The position numbers were made by a program, and so were the translations under genes. This document shows positions 18,468 through 28,900 of a DNA stretch of 64,000 nucleotides, piece by piece; within the stretch, counting starts at the first letter, position 1, and each line of letters starts with the position of its first letter. The notes beneath the pieces were generated by a model. The model was not told where the DNA came from. It saw only the letters and a program-made list of their open reading frames with translations, and did not search any database. The DNA lies in the NCBI GenBank assembly GCA_041582875.1, contig JBFHGX010000003.1:1-64000 (forward strand), in the 5' to 3' direction. This stretch comes from UBA6244 sp041582875 (lineage in GTDB: Bacteria; Bacteroidota; Bacteroidia; Bacteroidales; F082).

Positions 18468-21400
18468 ATGAAACTGAAAAACTTTTTGATGTTGTTCCTA
18501 TTGATCTGTTTCACAGCCTTTTCATCTTGGTCGCAAACATTAATTAATGGAACCACAAAAAATGTAGCATCTTCGTTAACCGTTGTTCAAAGTCAACCTT
18601 TTCGGCTATCGCTGAATGCCAAAACAGGTCCCGTTTTCGCTACCAACGTTAAAAACGAGCTGGGCGATTTTATTCGTCTTTCTTCCGGTAAATTTGGCAA
18701 GAGCACAACCATCGGAAGCCCGGAATTGCCCGTGATGCATCGCCTTATCGAAATCCCTCAAGGAGCTACTGTCGAAGTGGTGATTAACCATTACGATATC
18801 AGCAATTTTAATCTTGCTGAAAACGGATTTAAAAATGCAATTGTACCCCTACAACTTTCGCAACCCAAATGCGGATCTACACTCAAGTCTGAAATCAATC
18901 AAGCAATATATGACCAAAATGCGACTTTTAGCGAAGAATTGGTGTCAGTTGAAATACTTGGGACCCTTCGTGGAGCGCGCATCGCCCGTTTGGATATCGC
19001 CCCATTCAGTTACAATCCCGTTACCGGAGATGTTCAAATTGCAAGCAACATTGACTTCAACCTGGTTTTCCATGATGCTGATCTGGCTGCGACCAAAACA
19101 CTCAAACAAAATACACAATCACCTTACTTTAATGGCGTTTATAACCGATTGTTAAACAACCAATATCAGGTTGCTGATCGGGATGAAATCACCACTTGTC
19201 CTATCGTATATGTGATTATTTCTGACCCCATGTTTAAAGATCAACTCGCTCCTTTTACCGCATGGAAACGCCGCAAGGGATTCACCGTTATTGAGGCTTA
19301 TACCGATGCCATTGGAACCACAAAACCTGCCATTAAGGCCTATATTCAGAATTTATACGACAATGCCACACCCGAACAACCAGCGCCTTCGTTTGTTTTG
19401 TTTGTGGGAGATATCGGACAGATTCCGGCCTACGATAACGGCAATGGCGTTACCGACAGGAACTACGTAGAATATACCGGAGACTTGTTTCCTGAAATTT
19501 ATTACGGACGATTTTCGGCTCAAAACTCAACTCACCTACAACCTTTTATTGATAAATCGTTGATGGTTGAACAATACACCATGCCTGTTGAAACCTATAT
19601 GGACACAGTGGTCATGATTGCCGGAGCGGATGCTTCCTATGCCCCTGATTGGGGAAATGGTCAGATCAACTACGGAACCATCAATTATTTCAATGAAGAT
19701 CATGGTATCTTCTCACATACCTATCTCTATCCTCAAGGATCTGGTGCCTCGGCTGAAATAATTCAGAATATCTCTGATGGAGTAGGTTTTGCCAATTATA
19801 CAGCCCACTGTAGTCCATCCGGTTGGGCCGATCCTTCGTTTCAACAAAGCGATATTCCAGGTTTACAAAACACAGGAAAATATGGACTTTTAATAGGAAA
19901 CTGCTGTTCATCAAGCGAATACCAAACCAGTTGTTTTGGTGAAGATATCGTTCGTGCCGAAGGAAAAGGCGCGGTAGGTTATATCGGAGGATCCAACAGC
20001 ACATACTGGGATGAGGATTATTATTTTGGCGTTGGCGTGGGTACGATCAGCGAAAATCCACCTGCCTATGAAGAAACAACACTTGGAAACTACGACCGCG
20101 CTTTCCACGATCATGGCGAGCCTCAAACCGATTGGTTTACTACCATGGATCAGCATGTTTATGCAGGAAATCTCGCAGTTAGCGAAAGTGGAAGTTCACG
20201 TCAGGAATATTACTGGGATATATATAATCTGATGGGCGATCCTTCATTGATGGTATATTATTCCGTTCCGGAAGACATGCCGGTTTCGCACGATCAATTT
20301 ATCATGATTGGTACTGAAGAGTTTGCTGTTGAAACAGCTCCTTACGCTTATTTGGCACTTAACCGTGACGGTGTTTTATTGGCCACCGCGTTGGCGGATG
20401 AAAACGGATTAGCTCTGTTAACCTTCACTCCGCTTACCACTCCCGGTTATGCTGAATTGGTGATTACTGCCCAAAATCACAAACCACTTATCGAAAACAT
20501 TCAGGTTTTTGCTCCTGATGGCCCATATGTTATTTACCAAGCGCATGAGGTTAGCGATGATTCCTTGGGCAATAATAACCACCATGCCGACTATAACGAG
20601 CAGGCTTTTATTAGTGTCACCATGAATAATTTTGGAAACGAAGTGGCCAACAATGTAACAGCAACCATCAGTACTACCAACAACAATGTGACTATTTTGG
20701 ATGGAACAGCTGAGTATGGCGACATGCAACTTAACCAGCAGGTAGCGGTAGAAAAAGGATTTTTGATTCAGTTATCAGATCATGTAGCTGATCAAAGTCA
20801 ACTGATGTTTACGCTAACGGCCACTGATGATCAGGACTCTAGCTGGCAAAGTGAATTCGCCGTAACGGCTTATGCTCCTGTACTTTCACCTGAAACCATG
20901 ACCATCATCGACAATGTGGGTGGAAATGGTAATGGACGTCTTGATCCCGGTGAAACGGCCACTATCAAATTTGAAACCAGCAATGCCGGACATGCTTCAA
21001 TACAAAACGTAAGAGCCTCGTTACAAGCTTTTAATCCATACATTACTGTACTTAGCGGCGATACTATCCTAGCAAATATGGGTTTGTTTGGTTCGTATTT
21101 TCCACAATTTGAAGTGCAAGTAGCCAATAATGTTCCAGAAGGTGTGTTTGGTGAAATGCATTTTACATTGGAAGCAGCGGGTTATGTGGTGATGCGCCCC
21201 TATTTTCCACGTATTGGCGTGTTGATCGAAGACTTTGAAACAGGTAACTTTAATAAGTTCGACTGGGAATTTGATGGCGACTTACCATGGGTAATCAACA
21301 ATCAATATCCATATCAGGGATACTTTGATGCTAAATCAGGAACCATCTCTGACAATGCAACCACCGAATTTTGGATTCGATACCAGGTGATGTCTGCAGA

Positions 21401-22445
21401 CACCATCTCTTTCTACAAAAAAGTTTCTTCAGAAGCAGATTTCGACAAGCTAAAATTCTTTATTGACAACACCTTACAAAATAGTTGGTCGGGGACGACA
21501 CAGGGCTGGACAAAAGTTTCATTTCCGGTAACAACCGGAATGCATACCTTCCGTTGGTCGTACGAAAAGGATTTTTCAGGTTCAGGTGGATCTGATCGTG
21601 CCTGGGTTGACAATATTTCGTTGCCCACCATGATGGCAACAACCGTTTTTGCAGGACCTGATGATGATGTCTGTGAAAGCTCGCTTTATCAGTGCATGGG
21701 ATCGGCTACCAACTTTGCCTCCCTGCAATGGGTTACTTCAGGAACAGGTTCCTTTGACCTGCCCGGTGTACTTAATCCTACCTATACGCCTTCGGAAGCT
21801 GATGTGCTTGCCGGACAAGTTCAGTTGTGTTTAACCTTGGTGGATGTAGATGGACAACCTGCTGCCGACACCATGAACCTGCGCATCAATAATATTCCTG
21901 AAATGGCGGTAATGCCAGATGGGCCTGATCAGATTGATCTTCAAGTGACCACTCAAAGTAATTATACCACCTTGGCCGTTGGTTCCGCAGCTTCCTACAC
22001 TTGGTCGATTTATCCTGCTGAAGCGGGGGTAATGTCAGGAAACGGACTAACCGGAACAGCCTATTGGAACACCAGTTTTGAAGGCTCTGCATGGATTAAA
22101 GTAGCTGGAATAAATAGTTGTGGAATGGGAGTGTTTTCTGACAGCCTGGAAGTGACATTGGCTAACCCTGTGGGAGTGACTGAAAAAAGCATTTCAATGG
22201 AAGTGTCTGTGGTTCCCAATCCAAACAATGGAGAATTTGTATTGAACATTTCCTCCAAGGAAGCACAAACGATTCATGTGGCCATTTTAAATCCGTTGGG
22301 TCAGCAATTCATCCCAACAACCACATATCGTTTCTCTGAACGTTTTGCCAAACATTATTCGTTAATGCAAGCCCAACCCGGCTTTTACTATGTTGTGATT
22401 CAAAGCGAAAACAGCCGCTTGGTACGCAAGGTACTTATAAAATAA
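18468..22445 (+). CDS. Lysine-gingipain-like C25 cysteine protease, T9SS cargo (Kgp-like 2)
   Basis: 1325 residues from the ATG at 18468, which opens a good signal peptide (MKLKNFLMLFLLICF...WSQ). The propeptide and catalytic domain closely resemble those of the gene at 9768: His447 in NYTAHCSPSGW, Cys480 in GNCCSSSEY (33 apart) and Asp517 in YWDEDYYFG. The C-terminal half differs: CARDB-like repeats, a jelly-roll of MAM/cleaved-adhesin type (starting EDFETGNFNKFDW, about 920-1055), an Ig-like domain (WVTSGTGSFDLPG, about 1060-1160) and a T9SS tail (VVPNPNNGEF to KVLIK). It is predicted to be a surface or released lysine-specific protease with an adhesive C-terminus. Confidence 0.9.
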   Translation: MKLKNFLMLFLLICFTAFSSWSQTLINGTTKNVASSLTVVQSQPFRLSLNAKTGPVFATNVKNELGDFIRLSSGKFGKSTTIGSPELPVMHRLIEIPQGATVEVVINHYDISNFNLAENGFKNAIVPLQLSQPKCGSTLKSEINQAIYDQNATFSEELVSVEILGTLRGARIARLDIAPFSYNPVTGDVQIASNIDFNLVFHDADLAATKTLKQNTQSPYFNGVYNRLLNNQYQVADRDEITTCPIVYVIISDPMFKDQLAPFTAWKRRKGFTVIEAYTDAIGTTKPAIKAYIQNLYDNATPEQPAPSFVLFVGDIGQIPAYDNGNGVTDRNYVEYTGDLFPEIYYGRFSAQNSTHLQPFIDKSLMVEQYTMPVETYMDTVVMIAGADASYAPDWGNGQINYGTINYFNEDHGIFSHTYLYPQGSGASAEIIQNISDGVGFANYTAHCSPSGWADPSFQQSDIPGLQNTGKYGLLIGNCCSSSEYQTSCFGEDIVRAEGKGAVGYIGGSNSTYWDEDYYFGVGVGTISENPPAYEETTLGNYDRAFHDHGEPQTDWFTTMDQHVYAGNLAVSESGSSRQEYYWDIYNLMGDPSLMVYYSVPEDMPVSHDQFIMIGTEEFAVETAPYAYLALNRDGVLLATALADENGLALLTFTPLTTPGYAELVITAQNHKPLIENIQVFAPDGPYVIYQAHEVSDDSLGNNNHHADYNEQAFISVTMNNFGNEVANNVTATISTTNNNVTILDGTAEYGDMQLNQQVAVEKGFLIQLSDHVADQSQLMFTLTATDDQDSSWQSEFAVTAYAPVLSPETMTIIDNVGGNGNGRLDPGETATIKFETSNAGHASIQNVRASLQAFNPYITVLSGDTILANMGLFGSYFPQFEVQVANNVPEGVFGEMHFTLEAAGYVVMRPYFPRIGVLIEDFETGNFNKFDWEFDGDLPWVINNQYPYQGYFDAKSGTISDNATTEFWIRYQVMSADTISFYKKVSSEADFDKLKFFIDNTLQNSWSGTTQGWTKVSFPVTTGMHTFRWSYEKDFSGSGGSDRAWVDNISLPTMMATTVFAGPDDDVCESSLYQCMGSATNFASLQWVTSGTGSFDLPGVLNPTYTPSEADVLAGQVQLCLTLVDVDGQPAADTMNLRINNIPEMAVMPDGPDQIDLQVTTQSNYTTLAVGSAASYTWSIYPAEAGVMSGNGLTGTAYWNTSFEGSAWIKVAGINSCGMGVFSDSLEVTLANPVGVTEKSISMEVSVVPNPNNGEFVLNISSKEAQTIHVAILNPLGQQFIPTTTYRFSERFAKHYSLMQAQPGFYYVVIQSENSRLVRKVLIK

Positions 22446-22455
22446 ATGGTGCACT

Positions 22456-22499
22456 TTCCCGGGCAATGATTCAATTCTTCCCGGGAAGTGTTATTTTTG
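22456..22499 (+). terminator. Intrinsic terminator of Kgp-like 2
   Basis: TTCCCGGG (22456-22463) pairs with CCCGGGAA (22480-22487), extended past a bulge by CAC/GTG, and is followed by TTATTTTTG. The T-tract overlaps the -7 element of the ferritin gene. Confidence 0.75.
22492..22499 (+). promoter_or_regulatory. -7 element of ferritin (TATTTTTG)
   Basis: Matches TAnnTTTG 26 bases before the ferritin ATG. At the expected -33 distance the bases are ATT rather than TTG, so this promoter is weaker by sequence than others in the window. Confidence 0.4.
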
Positions 22500-22525
22500 C
22501 AAAAAATAAAATTTAAACTACAACT

Positions 22526-23035
22526 ATGCTGAATCTAAAAGTGCTTGAAGCCATTAATGCTCAAATCAAAAAAGAAGAGTTTTCCTCTCGTTTATACCTT
22601 TCTATGGCCATTTGGTGCGAAACCAACGGCTATCCAGGAGCTGCTGCTTTTTTATACGGACATGCCGAAGAAGAGCGTGTTCACATGATGAAGTTGGTGC
22701 GTTATGTCAATAGTCGTGGTGGAAAAGCTGTGGTGGCCGACATTGAAAAGCCTGATGCAGAATTTGAGTCACTTAACGATGTGTTTACTAAAATATTGGT
22801 TCACGAGGAGTACATAACTGCTTCCATCAACGAATTGTATGGAGTAACGGTTGACGAAAGAGATTATTCTACAGGAAATTTCCTTCAGTGGTTTATTACT
22901 GAACAGTTAGAAGAAGAAAACCTGATGAGCACAATCTTGGATAAAATTTCATTGGTTGGTGCCGATAAAGCCGGGATGTTCCACATTGATAAAGAACTGG
23001 AAGGCATGGCTGTACCAACTGCTGCAGCTGAATAA
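22526..23035 (+). CDS. ftnA: Non-haem ferritin
   Basis: 169 residues forming the four-helix bundle of bacterial ferritins. All ferroxidase ligands are in the usual positions: Glu17, Glu50 and His53 (in HAEEERVHMMK), Glu94, Gln127 and Glu130 (in TEQLEEE). The protein oxidises Fe(II) and stores iron as a 24-mer in the cytoplasm. It sits between two large secreted protein genes with its own -7 element and a strong terminator, so it is probably transcribed alone. Proximity to haem-protein-degrading proteases is suggestive, but no regulatory link is visible. Confidence 0.95.
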   Translation: MLNLKVLEAINAQIKKEEFSSRLYLSMAIWCETNGYPGAAAFLYGHAEEERVHMMKLVRYVNSRGGKAVVADIEKPDAEFESLNDVFTKILVHEEYITASINELYGVTVDERDYSTGNFLQWFITEQLEEENLMSTILDKISLVGADKAGMFHIDKELEGMAVPTAAAE

Positions 23036-23063
23036 AGCCAAATACAATTAATAAATTGTATTA

Positions 23064-23097
23064 CAAGAAAAGCCCGGTAATTACCGGGCTTTTCTTG
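23064..23097. terminator. Bidirectional terminator, ferritin / arylsulfotransferase
   Basis: A near-perfect palindrome, CAAGAAAAGCCCGGTAA paired with its complement, has a GC core flanked by A-run and T-run. It lies between convergent genes and can serve both. Confidence 0.9.
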
Positions 23098-23113
23098 TAG
23101 CTCAAAGTGGGAA

Positions 23114-25603
23114 TCACTGTTTCACTACCTTGCTGGTTTTGGTTTTTCCTGTCGTCAGATTAATTACCTCAAGCAGGTAAATCCCCTTTTTTAATGCCCT
23201 CGTATCCAAACTTAACGTCAACTGTTTGGTTGTGGTGTGGAGCTGAAGAATACCATCAAGTGCAAATAGCTGAATTTTAAAGCATCTCCTTTCGTTGAAT
23301 TTTAGTTGAATACTTTCGTTAAACGGATTTGGTGAAATGGTTAAGAAATCACTATCCATTTCTTCTGTGTCAATGATCAATCCGGTGGTAAAATAGCAAA
23401 TCTCCGCATTGCGAATTATATGGCCTTCCAAATCGGCAAGCATACCACCTTTCAGGTTAATATAATACTGTTGTTGCTCCAATAATAGTTCATTGGGGTA
23501 CAGAGTCATCATCATCCGGGCATCGTCAATATGCCCCGTAAACCCAACATCATCACCCACATAACTTTCGGTATTAAAATAAACCAATGAAGGAATTAAA
23601 TCGTCCGTTATTTCGGAACTATCGGCCATACAAACCGGAACATCAAATGCAATTTGGACAAAAGTCGCCGGATCAACACCTACCGACCCTTGTTCAGGCG
23701 TAATAAACACAGAAGGAATGGTGTCGTTATTCAGTCCTAATAGATTAACTTGTCGTGAAATACGTTGTGTATTGTCAATATTATCGCTATTCAACGTGAG
23801 AACATCCTTAAATTCACCTGTTGTCGTGGGGGAAAAAAGGACTGTTAAATAGCCTGATCCACCTGGAGGAATTGTCAATGGCAAATCGCTAACGACCATA
23901 TATTCAGCCAAATGATTGTAGGTACTTGTAATGGAAATATCCGTAGCTGAATTATTATGAACACGCAAATAATTTTCCTTGGGTGCATGATAACCTGCAA
24001 AATTCCCCATAGAAAGATTTCTAAAAGCGGAAAACAAATTGGTTCGCCATGGATACTTAACAGCTCGATAGCTGGCAACATCCTCCGGGAGAAATATATT
24101 CATCGACAGGCTATTATCCGAATTGAGCTCGGTGATATTTAATGGATAATGTGTTCCCCAGCATATCAGTTTTTTACCTTCCTCAGTAATCCTAAAACTT
24201 CCGGTAGCAGGCGCATACACTCCCTCACGTTGATAATTCCAATCCAGATAAGCAATCATTGTTTGCTCATCAATATGGTACTTCAATGCACGACTTATCG
24301 GGGGATTATGGTTATTCCCATTATCATATACAGTGTAGATATTATTCTCCAACCTTCGAATATCATGTTGATGCGAAAAGCCTATTTCATCCTGAAGGAT
24401 GGTAAACATATTATTTTCGCTATTAAGTCCAAAACGCCAAATAATTTGGCCTGTATTGAAGTTTATTTTGGTAACCTCGTCCAAATGACGGCTCGAAAGC
24501 AAAATATGGCCATCGGCATCCAATTCCAATGCGTTGGCATGCACATAATCAATGATATTGGCAGTTAAATCGACGTCGTATGTAGCATCGGTAATTTGAA
24601 AATGATCCCAACTTCGCCACTGAAAATAAACATTCCTATCGAGATCCACTTCCTGCAAGACCAATCCAACAACAGTAGCATTTGGGTTACCTCCCGCAAC
24701 AACAGCACTCATATCCACCAACTGAGGATCGTAAGACATCATTAGGTAATGACCATTTTCGAGGAGCAACATGTCGTGACCATCAACACAATAACCATTA
24801 CCCATGCGCACCGAATCAATAATCAAATAAGAACTATCCATGATATAGTATTTTTCGTTTTCCGGATTCGATAAATCGTTGTTTGAATAAGTTAAATAAC
24901 CATTGGAAAGCACTTTAAAATCGCGACTGCTTAAATCAACCTTTTGATAATAAACAGGCACACCAAAATCGTCGATAATGGTGAGGTAATTGCTGTAAAC
25001 ATCATGCGACCGACAAATCATATTCATAAAAATATACGTATCTTCAGGTAAATGATTTGTTCCAAATTGAGTTGTGGGCGCTGGGTAATCATCAGGCAAA
25101 TGATTCACTTTGGGTGGAGTGTGAATACCGGAGAATTGATTGGTTGTCATTTTTAGACCAGGTTGAATTTGCGCTTCCTTTTGATTGTAATTTTTTAATA
25201 ATGAAACCGTTTCCCTATCCTTAATGTAAAAACTGAAAGCTTTAATGATCATTTCATCGCCATGAACAGTTTTTAATCCTGATTGCACTGAAACATGTAT
25301 TTTTTCGCCCCATTGGAAAGGTGTTTTAGTCTGAATGCAAATGGTTTTAAAATCATCACGAGTGCTTATCAGGAAATCAATTTGATCGGATTTTGATCCC
25401 TGCAATAAAAAACTGCTTTCGGTTACACTTGAAACATCGAGGGGAGTGTCTACTTTAAACAAGATGTTTTGTTCCGGATTGATGTATCTGGCCTCAGGTT
25501 GAGGCGATTGATAATAAAGTTGGGCTCCCTGACTAAATCCTTCAGCGAAAGTGAATAAAAACCCGATGATAACCCACCAACAATATTGATTAAATTTTTC
25601 CAT
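23114..25603 (-). CDS. Secreted arylsulfotransferase (ASST family) with T9SS sorting domain
   Basis: 829 residues from the ATG at 25603, which opens the signal peptide; an in-frame GTG lies 27 bases upstream. Order: N-terminal SbsA-like Ig domain (about 25-135), a six-bladed ASST propeller (about 180-520), a choice-of-anchor D-like domain, a second SbsA-like Ig domain, and a T9SS tail (TISPNPFNESIQL to KVVKQ). ASST hallmarks are VDGHDMLLLENGHYLM, DYVHANALELD, LLSSRHLDEV, IIWRFGL, and FSHQHDIRRL followed by DNGN. ASST enzymes move sulfate between phenolic compounds via a sulfo-histidine, normally in the periplasm; here T9SS export is predicted. Substrates are unknown. It is monocistronic and convergent with ferritin. 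Confidence 0.82.
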   Translation of the reverse strand: MEKFNQYCWWVIIGFLFTFAEGFSQGAQLYYQSPQPEARYINPEQNILFKVDTPLDVSSVTESSFLLQGSKSDQIDFLISTRDDFKTICIQTKTPFQWGEKIHVSVQSGLKTVHGDEMIIKAFSFYIKDRETVSLLKNYNQKEAQIQPGLKMTTNQFSGIHTPPKVNHLPDDYPAPTTQFGTNHLPEDTYIFMNMICRSHDVYSNYLTIIDDFGVPVYYQKVDLSSRDFKVLSNGYLTYSNNDLSNPENEKYYIMDSSYLIIDSVRMGNGYCVDGHDMLLLENGHYLMMSYDPQLVDMSAVVAGGNPNATVVGLVLQEVDLDRNVYFQWRSWDHFQITDATYDVDLTANIIDYVHANALELDADGHILLSSRHLDEVTKINFNTGQIIWRFGLNSENNMFTILQDEIGFSHQHDIRRLENNIYTVYDNGNNHNPPISRALKYHIDEQTMIAYLDWNYQREGVYAPATGSFRITEEGKKLICWGTHYPLNITELNSDNSLSMNIFLPEDVASYRAVKYPWRTNLFSAFRNLSMGNFAGYHAPKENYLRVHNNSATDISITSTYNHLAEYMVVSDLPLTIPPGGSGYLTVLFSPTTTGEFKDVLTLNSDNIDNTQRISRQVNLLGLNNDTIPSVFITPEQGSVGVDPATFVQIAFDVPVCMADSSEITDDLIPSLVYFNTESYVGDDVGFTGHIDDARMMMTLYPNELLLEQQQYYINLKGGMLADLEGHIIRNAEICYFTTGLIIDTEEMDSDFLTISPNPFNESIQLKFNERRCFKIQLFALDGILQLHTTTKQLTLSLDTRALKKGIYLLEVINLTTGKTKTSKVVKQ

Positions 25604-25718
25604 CAAAGTATTTTTTATGAAGCGAATCACTCGGGCAAATCAACTAACACAACCTAAAACTAGAGTAACCAAAAAGCTAAAGACGCAAAAAACAACCATA
25701 ATTAGGCTGATTTAGAGA

Positions 25719-25749
25719 CAAATATAGAAAACAAATGTTACATTAGCAA
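25719..25749 (-). promoter_or_regulatory. Bacteroidota-type promoter for the arylsulfotransferase
   Basis: On the minus strand TTG (complement of 25747-25749), 20 bases, then TATATTTG (complement of 25719-25726). It would give a leader of about 110 bases. The rest of the 372-base divergent region (25604-25975) holds no gene; a weaker TATACTTG at 25917-25924 may be the -7 of the protease gene starting at 25976. Confidence 0.65.
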
Positions 25750-25975
25750 GCCATAGACTTGTTTTTATCAAGTTCGCATATTTATCCTGTTAGATGTGTT
25801 GGTTTCATTTTCCGAAATGAGCACTGCCATGCCTTTTATCCCCTATAATATTGGAGTACTGCAACCCCATTGAGCTTAACGCTGTCATTATCAATTAAGA
25901 TGTAGAAAAAAATGATTATACTTGTCACTTTTTTAAGAAACATTTGATTTATCCAACTACCACAAAAATTATTCT

Positions 25976-28900
25976 ATGAGAAAATCACTACTTCCCAAAT
26001 TTTTTATCGCCTGGCTACTACTATCATTTGCATATGTTAGCGGATTTGCCCAAACAGGAACCTATCATTATAGTGATTCATGGGGAAAATCAGGATTACA
26101 AATCAATGCGCAACGATCGTCAGATATTCAACTGACCTATTCCATTCAGGATTTTTCCATTGCTGAAAAATCAATCAATGGACAAAACATGCACGAGGTT
26201 GTTTTATCATCACAAATATTACCCAACAACTCTGGGGCACCCAATCTTCCCGGAAACGGTTACATGTTGGCCATTCCGAATGGGGCAACAGCAAGGGTAG
26301 AGATTATCAATTCGAGGGAAGAAATCATTGAAAATGTTGAACTTGAACCAGCACCTGAAATTCCATGGGATACAGATAATTCCCCAATTCGATATTCGAA
26401 AAATCAAGAAATTTACACTTCCAATGCCTACTATCCTAAGAATCCGGTTATTACCTCAGAGGCCGGATCGTTGCGTGGAGTTAATGTAGTAAGAATTGGG
26501 ATTACCCCTTATCAATACAATCCTATAACCAAACAACTAAAGGTCTTACGCGATTTGGAAATTAAAGTGATTACCGAAGGTGGCGACGGAACCTATGGAA
26601 CAGAACGTTTAAGAAGTCGCTGGTGGGACCCCATCCTACAAAATTCCATTGTAAACAGCAATGTCCTTCCTAAGATTGATTATAGCAAACGGGAGGCCAG
26701 TCGCAACGAAGAATATGAGTATCTGATCATAACTCCCAACGATACAGAATTTGTTAGCTGGGCCGACAGTATCAGTCGCTTTAGAAATATGCAGGGAATC
26801 CATACAGGTGTGGTAACCATGGGCGAAATTAATGCCGTAAATGCCATTGCGCTAGAAGCTTACATCAACACCATTTATGCCGAATGGCAAACACCTCCTG
26901 CCGCAGTTTTGTTGTTGGGTGATTATGGAACCAACATGGACAATTCGATAATTTCGCCAATTTGGGATAATTACTGTGCCTCGGATAATATCCTTTCGGA
27001 TGTAGATGAAGACAATCTTCCAGACATTGTTTTTGCTCGTATTACTGCTCAGAATGCCGACCAACTCGAAGTAATGGTAAATAAATTTATCCATTATGAA
27101 ACCAATCCTCCTACCAGCTTCGATTTTTATGATCATCCCATAACAGCATTGGGTTGGCAAACCGAACGTTGGTTTCAAATTTGTTCAGAAACTGTTGGTG
27201 GTTTTTGGAAAAACGAATTGGGCAAACATCCAGTACGTATCAACGAGGTTTACGATGGTAATCCTGATGTAGATCCATGGTCTTACGCTACAAATACTGC
27301 CTCTGTAATGAGTTATTTCGGACCGGATGGTTTGGGATATATTACGGCTACACCAAGTGAATTAGGTGATTGGCGTGGTGGAAGTGCCAACGATGTGGCC
27401 GATGCCATCAACGCAGGTTCATTTATGTTGCAACACCGCGATCATGGTTACGAAGGTGGCTGGGGTGAGCCGGGATTTAATACCGGAAGCATTAATAACC
27501 TTACCAATACTGATCTTACTTTTGTTTTTTCAATTAACTGCCTAACAGGTAAATACAACTATGGGAGTCAGGTTTTTTCTGAGAAATTTCACCGGTACAC
27601 ATTCAATGGTGAAGCCAGCGGAGCTTTAGGACTGATTGCAGCTTCTGAGGTTAGTTATTCGTTTGTTAACGATGCCTATGTTTGGGGATTGTATGATTAT
27701 TTATGGCCTGAGTTTATGCCGGATTATGGTGGAGATTTCCCCGAAACACGTGGAATTTTGCCCGCTTTTGCCAATGTTTACGGAAAAATATTCCTCGATT
27801 ATACCGGATGGCCTTACAATACCGGAAATAAAGAGGTAACCTATAATTTATTCCACCACCACGGTGATGCTTTTTTAAATGTATATACTGAAGTTCCTCA
27901 AGAACTTACCGTTGTTAAAGATGAGGTCATCCTCAGTGGATTACCAACTTTTGAAGTAACTGCTGATGCAGGCTCTCTGATTTGCCTGTCTGCCAATGGT
28001 GAAATTATTGCCGTCGCGGATGGAACCGGAGTTCCTCAAACACTTGAGGTGACTTATATTGAGCCTGGAACACTGGTTGATTTAGTTATTACCAAGCAAA
28101 ACCATTTCCGTTATCACGAACAGTTGCTGTGTGTGCCTCCAAGTGGACCCTACTTGCTCAACATTGCCCAATCCATTGTAAATGAAACAGGAAACGAGTT
28201 TATATGTTTTGGTGATGAGGGAAATTTATCCCTATCCATAAAAAATGTGGGAACCGAATTGGCCGAAAACGTAATGGTGAATATCAGCACAGCCGATAGT
28301 TATGTGCAAATAATTGATGGCTCAGAAGAATACGGCAATATCGATCCTGACCAAACCATGATGCTGGAAAATGGGTTTCAATTTACGGTAAATGAAAATA
28401 TTCCTGATCAACATCTGGTGGTTTTTCATGTAGAAGCTGCATGTGGTGAAAATACATGGGAATCGGATGTTGAACTCATTGTTAATGCCCCAGATGTAAA
28501 ACTTACGACCTTCCATTTAATGGAAGTGTCTGGCAATGCTAACGGCAGAGTAGATGCCGGAGAGACGTTTAAGGTTCAGTTTGACATTAAAAACGAAGGG
28601 CATACGGCCACCAAATTGATGATTTCATCCATGATTGCGGAAAGTCCTTTTACACGAATAGCCACTGATGCCATTTCAACTGCTGAGTTAATGACAGATT
28701 CCACTTTAATTGCCACCTTTGAATTTGAAGTGGATGGCAACACCCCGTTGGGACATGAATTTGCATTTGTCAACCAGAACATATCCGGAGCCTATGGTTC
28801 CACAGATACTGTATTTGTAAAAGTTGGGGTATCTGTTGAAGATTGGGAAACAGGCGATTTGTCGAAGTTTGAATGGCTTAATGATGCTGCTCACCCTTGG

